Shown: in pieces, positions 62,357-64,000 of the stretch
Layout: the number at the start of each line of letters is the position of its first letter
Numbering within the stretch: position 1 is the first letter of the stretch
Assembly: GCF_030064675.1 (NCBI RefSeq)
Contig: NZ_CP116413.1
Location: 6,666,001-6,730,000, forward strand
Length of the DNA stretch: 64,000 nt
DNA from: Crossiella sp. CA-258035
GTDB lineage: Bacteria; Actinomycetota; Actinomycetes; Mycobacteriales; Pseudonocardiaceae
Reading direction: 5' to 3'
Translations under genes and position numbers: made by a program
The notes under the pieces: generated by a model
Told to the model about the DNA's origin: nothing
The model's input: the letters and a program-made list of their open reading frames with translations, nothing else
Databases searched by the model: none

Positions 62357-63547
62357 TCAACACTGACACTGGCAACCGTCGGCGCAGTTGCCGCAGGCGC
62401 CGCCACAGTTGCCGCAGTCACAGTTGCCGCAGTCACAGCTCGAGCAGCCGTCGCAGCAGCCGCCGCACTGGCCCTGGCACCACTGGTTGCACCCGGCCAC
62501 GCACCGGTCCCAGCCCTCGGTGTTGCAGCGCAGCCCGTCCGTGCGGCAGGACCGCGCGCAGGCCGCGCAGCCCCCGCAGACGGCGAGCGCCAGCCCGGAG
62601 CAACCGGCCACCCACGGCCACCGGGCGCGCTTGCCCCTCGGGACCTGCTCGGGTGGCGGTTCCAGCATCGGGAACGGCTCGGTGGGCGGGTCCTGCTGCT
62701 GGGCGAAGACCCGGTCGACGGCGTGTTCCAGCTCGTGCGCGAGCAGGGCGTGCACCAGCCCCTGGTCGGCCAGCTCGGTCTCCTTGAGCGCGAGCCGGAC
62801 GCCCCGCACCGCGTCCTCGCACAGCCGCCTGGCCTCGGCGAGGCCGGTGCCGGTGGCGGTCAGCGGGTTCCACGAGCCGATGGCCGCGTCGGCCGCGCGG
62901 TCCTCGACCGCGTCGAGCAGGTGCACGATCCGCCCGAACTGGCGTCCGGCCTCACCGAGGGGCGCGGCGTTGTGCGGGCGACCGGCCAGCACCGCGGTGT
63001 GCGCGAACGCGGCACCGGTGGCGGTCTCGGTGGGTTCGGTGACGGTCAGCACCGAGCTGCCCGGACCGACCGCGGACTCCAGCCCGCTCTGGCGGTCGAT
63101 CGCGGCGAACACCAGCTCGCTGTCGAAGCCGACGATCCGCGACTCCGCGGTGCTCTGCCGGTGCCAGCGCGCGGCCAGCCTGCGCCCGGCGTGCGCGCCG
63201 GCGCGGGAGGCGAACGGGCCGTCCCGGTCGGTGACGTGGTCGGCGATCTTGGCCGAGGCCAGCAGCAGGGACACCGCGGCGGCCAGCCGGGCGCCCTCGC
63301 CCACCGCGACCTCCGCCCCGCGCATGCCGCGCAGCGGGCAGGGACCGGCGGCGCGACGGGCCTTGGTCCCGGTCCGCTGGGCTTCCACCAGCGCGGAGAT
63401 GACCAAGCCGTCGTAGTTGGTGGCCGCCCGCGCCAGGTGACCGTGTGCGTCCCGCAGGGCCAGGCACAGCCCGCACAGGTGCGCCCACCAGGCCGCGCGC
63501 AGCAGTTCCGGCAGCCGGTGCCGGCAAGGCCGAATGATCCCGAACAA
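62357..63547 (-). CDS. DUF5685-family protein with cysteine-rich tail, upstream paralogue
   Basis: The 396-residue paralogue of the next gene shares MFGIIRPCRHRL, WAHLCGLCLALRD, ATNYDGLVISALVEAQ and the segment TEPTETATGAAFAHTAVLAG. Its tail carries 23 cysteines in about 87 residues, but as single Cys in CxxC/CxC spacing (CDCGNCDCGNCGGACGNC) with a 15-bp tandem duplication in the DNA, unlike the CC pairs of its neighbour. The start appears to be TTG at 63547 with a GGGGGCAGGGG stretch before it. Confidence 0.84.
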   Translation of the reverse strand: MFGIIRPCRHRLPELLRAAWWAHLCGLCLALRDAHGHLARAATNYDGLVISALVEAQRTGTKARRAAGPCPLRGMRGAEVAVGEGARLAAAVSLLLASAKIADHVTDRDGPFASRAGAHAGRRLAARWHRQSTAESRIVGFDSELVFAAIDRQSGLESAVGPGSSVLTVTEPTETATGAAFAHTAVLAGRPHNAAPLGEAGRQFGRIVHLLDAVEDRAADAAIGSWNPLTATGTGLAEARRLCEDAVRGVRLALKETELADQGLVHALLAHELEHAVDRVFAQQQDPPTEPFPMLEPPPEQVPRGKRARWPWVAGCSGLALAVCGGCAACARSCRTDGLRCNTEGWDRCVAGCNQWCQGQCGGCCDGCSSCDCGNCDCGNCGGACGNCADGCQCQC

Positions 63548-63697
63548 GCCCCTGCCCCCAGTACGAGGCCACCGGTCCCACACCGGTGGCTGGGCGGGAT
63601 CTTAGGTCGGCAGGACCAGCCAAGTTCACCGTTTCGTGTAACCGTTTTGGTTCCGTCAGCGGAATCATCCGCAACCTGGCCTGGGCAGGATGGCGGC

Positions 63698-64000
63698 ATG
63701 ATGAGCGCAGCCGCCGAGAGCCCGCACATCCATCCGCCGAAGGTGGAGCTGTTCGACCTCGCCGCGATGACCAACACCGACCCCAAGGGGTTCGTGCGGC
63801 GGGTCGAGGAGTACCGGGTCGAGCCGTTCGGTCTCTACCTCGCCCGCCCGGTGGTCGACCACCCGAAGATGACCTACCTGCAGAGCTGGTTGCTGCCGGA
63901 ACTCGGGCTGCGGGTGTCGAACTGGACGTTCCGGCCGGAGCGGGTGCGACGGCACTACCTCTACCTGGACATCGTCGACGTCGAGCGCGGCCCCGGCGTG
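63698..64000 (+). CDS. DUF402-family protein (partial, runs off the window)
   Basis: The first 101 residues are seen: HIHPPKVELFDLAAMTNTDP, then EPFGLYLARPVVDHPKMTYLQSWLLPELGLRVSNW and YLYLDIVDVE, matching actinobacterial DUF402 proteins (FomD/nucleotide-phosphatase-like fold). ATG at 63698 or the adjacent ATG at 63701 is the start, with AGGA upstream. It is divergent from the DUF5685 pair; the 150 bp between them hold their promoters. Confidence 0.82.
   Translation, partial: MMSAAAESPHIHPPKVELFDLAAMTNTDPKGFVRRVEEYRVEPFGLYLARPVVDHPKMTYLQSWLLPELGLRVSNWTFRPERVRRHYLYLDIVDVERGPGV

Noticed and set aside
62393-62450. Tandem DNA repeat as a separate repeat element
   Set aside because: It is coding; it encodes the CDCGN units of the DUF5685 tail.

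Overview
The window is about 64 kb of very GC-rich DNA with strong G/C bias at third codon positions, many GTG starts (a few TTG) and dense same-strand operons. Actinobacterial families are frequent: ECF42 and SARP regulators, F420-type PPOX proteins, GT87 glycosyltransferases, and DUF5685/DUF6228/DUF6518-like proteins. The best guess is a filamentous actinomycete, possibly of the Pseudonocardiales; no rRNA or other taxonomic marker is present. No tRNA, rRNA, CRISPR array, prophage or insertion sequence was seen. The window reads as chromosomal backbone with a few accessory patches.

Left part (1-18.8 kb): the end of a probable pseudouridine synthase; an ECF42 sigma factor; a MarR/cupin divergent pair with a palindromic operator; arylamine N-acetyltransferase; a parE-parC-DUF6518 operon for topoisomerase IV; an MFS exporter; a 450-bp low-complexity spacer; a DGPF/YCII protein that is the usual ECF42 partner but lies 9 kb away; a secreted M28-M1 double metallopeptidase; a response regulator/histidine kinase pair; a zinc alcohol dehydrogenase; and an APH-like kinase.

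Middle (18.8-41 kb): a 1600-residue TPR protein with a C-terminal membrane anchor; a PadR regulator with its coupled membrane protein; a nested inverted-repeat element with two competing hairpins; an NCS1 permease coupled to a secreted beta-propeller protein; and a LacI-controlled sugar ABC operon with three operator copies and no ATPase gene. These are followed by an orphan leader-peptide ORF, an OsmC-like protein lacking the second cysteine, aspartate aminotransferase type Ic, an ECF sigma factor fused to an anti-sigma-like and surface domain but frameshifted, and a GH18 chitinase whose promoter carries a DasR-type box.

Right part (41-64 kb): a frameshifted pseudogene; two GT87 mannosyltransferase-like proteins flanking a RES-type toxin-antitoxin pair with a palindrome over the antitoxin start; an S9 peptidase; TerC behind a yybP-ykoY manganese riboswitch; and two tandem ABM-domain genes ahead of a fused S15-hydrolase/ABC-ATPase and its permease. 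Then come a SARP/AfsR regulator with four GTCC repeats spaced exactly 11 bp before its start, uvrB with a nonsense-interrupted VOC gene coupled to its stop, two perfect DnaA boxes upstream of uvrB, a tandem pair of DUF5685 proteins with metallothionein-like cysteine tails, and the start of a DUF402 gene.

Translational coupling by 4-nt ATGA/GTGA overlaps is pervasive (padR/membrane protein, NCS1/beta-propeller, lacI/small protein, ABC components, GT87/GNAT, ABM pair, S15-ABC/permease, uvrB/VOC relic). Most genes here are housekeeping, regulatory, nutrient-uptake or stress functions. The most unusual items are the nested hairpin element, the SARP repeat array, the RES module, the Cys-rich DUF5685 pair, the S15-ABC fusion and the frameshifted sigma-surface fusion.
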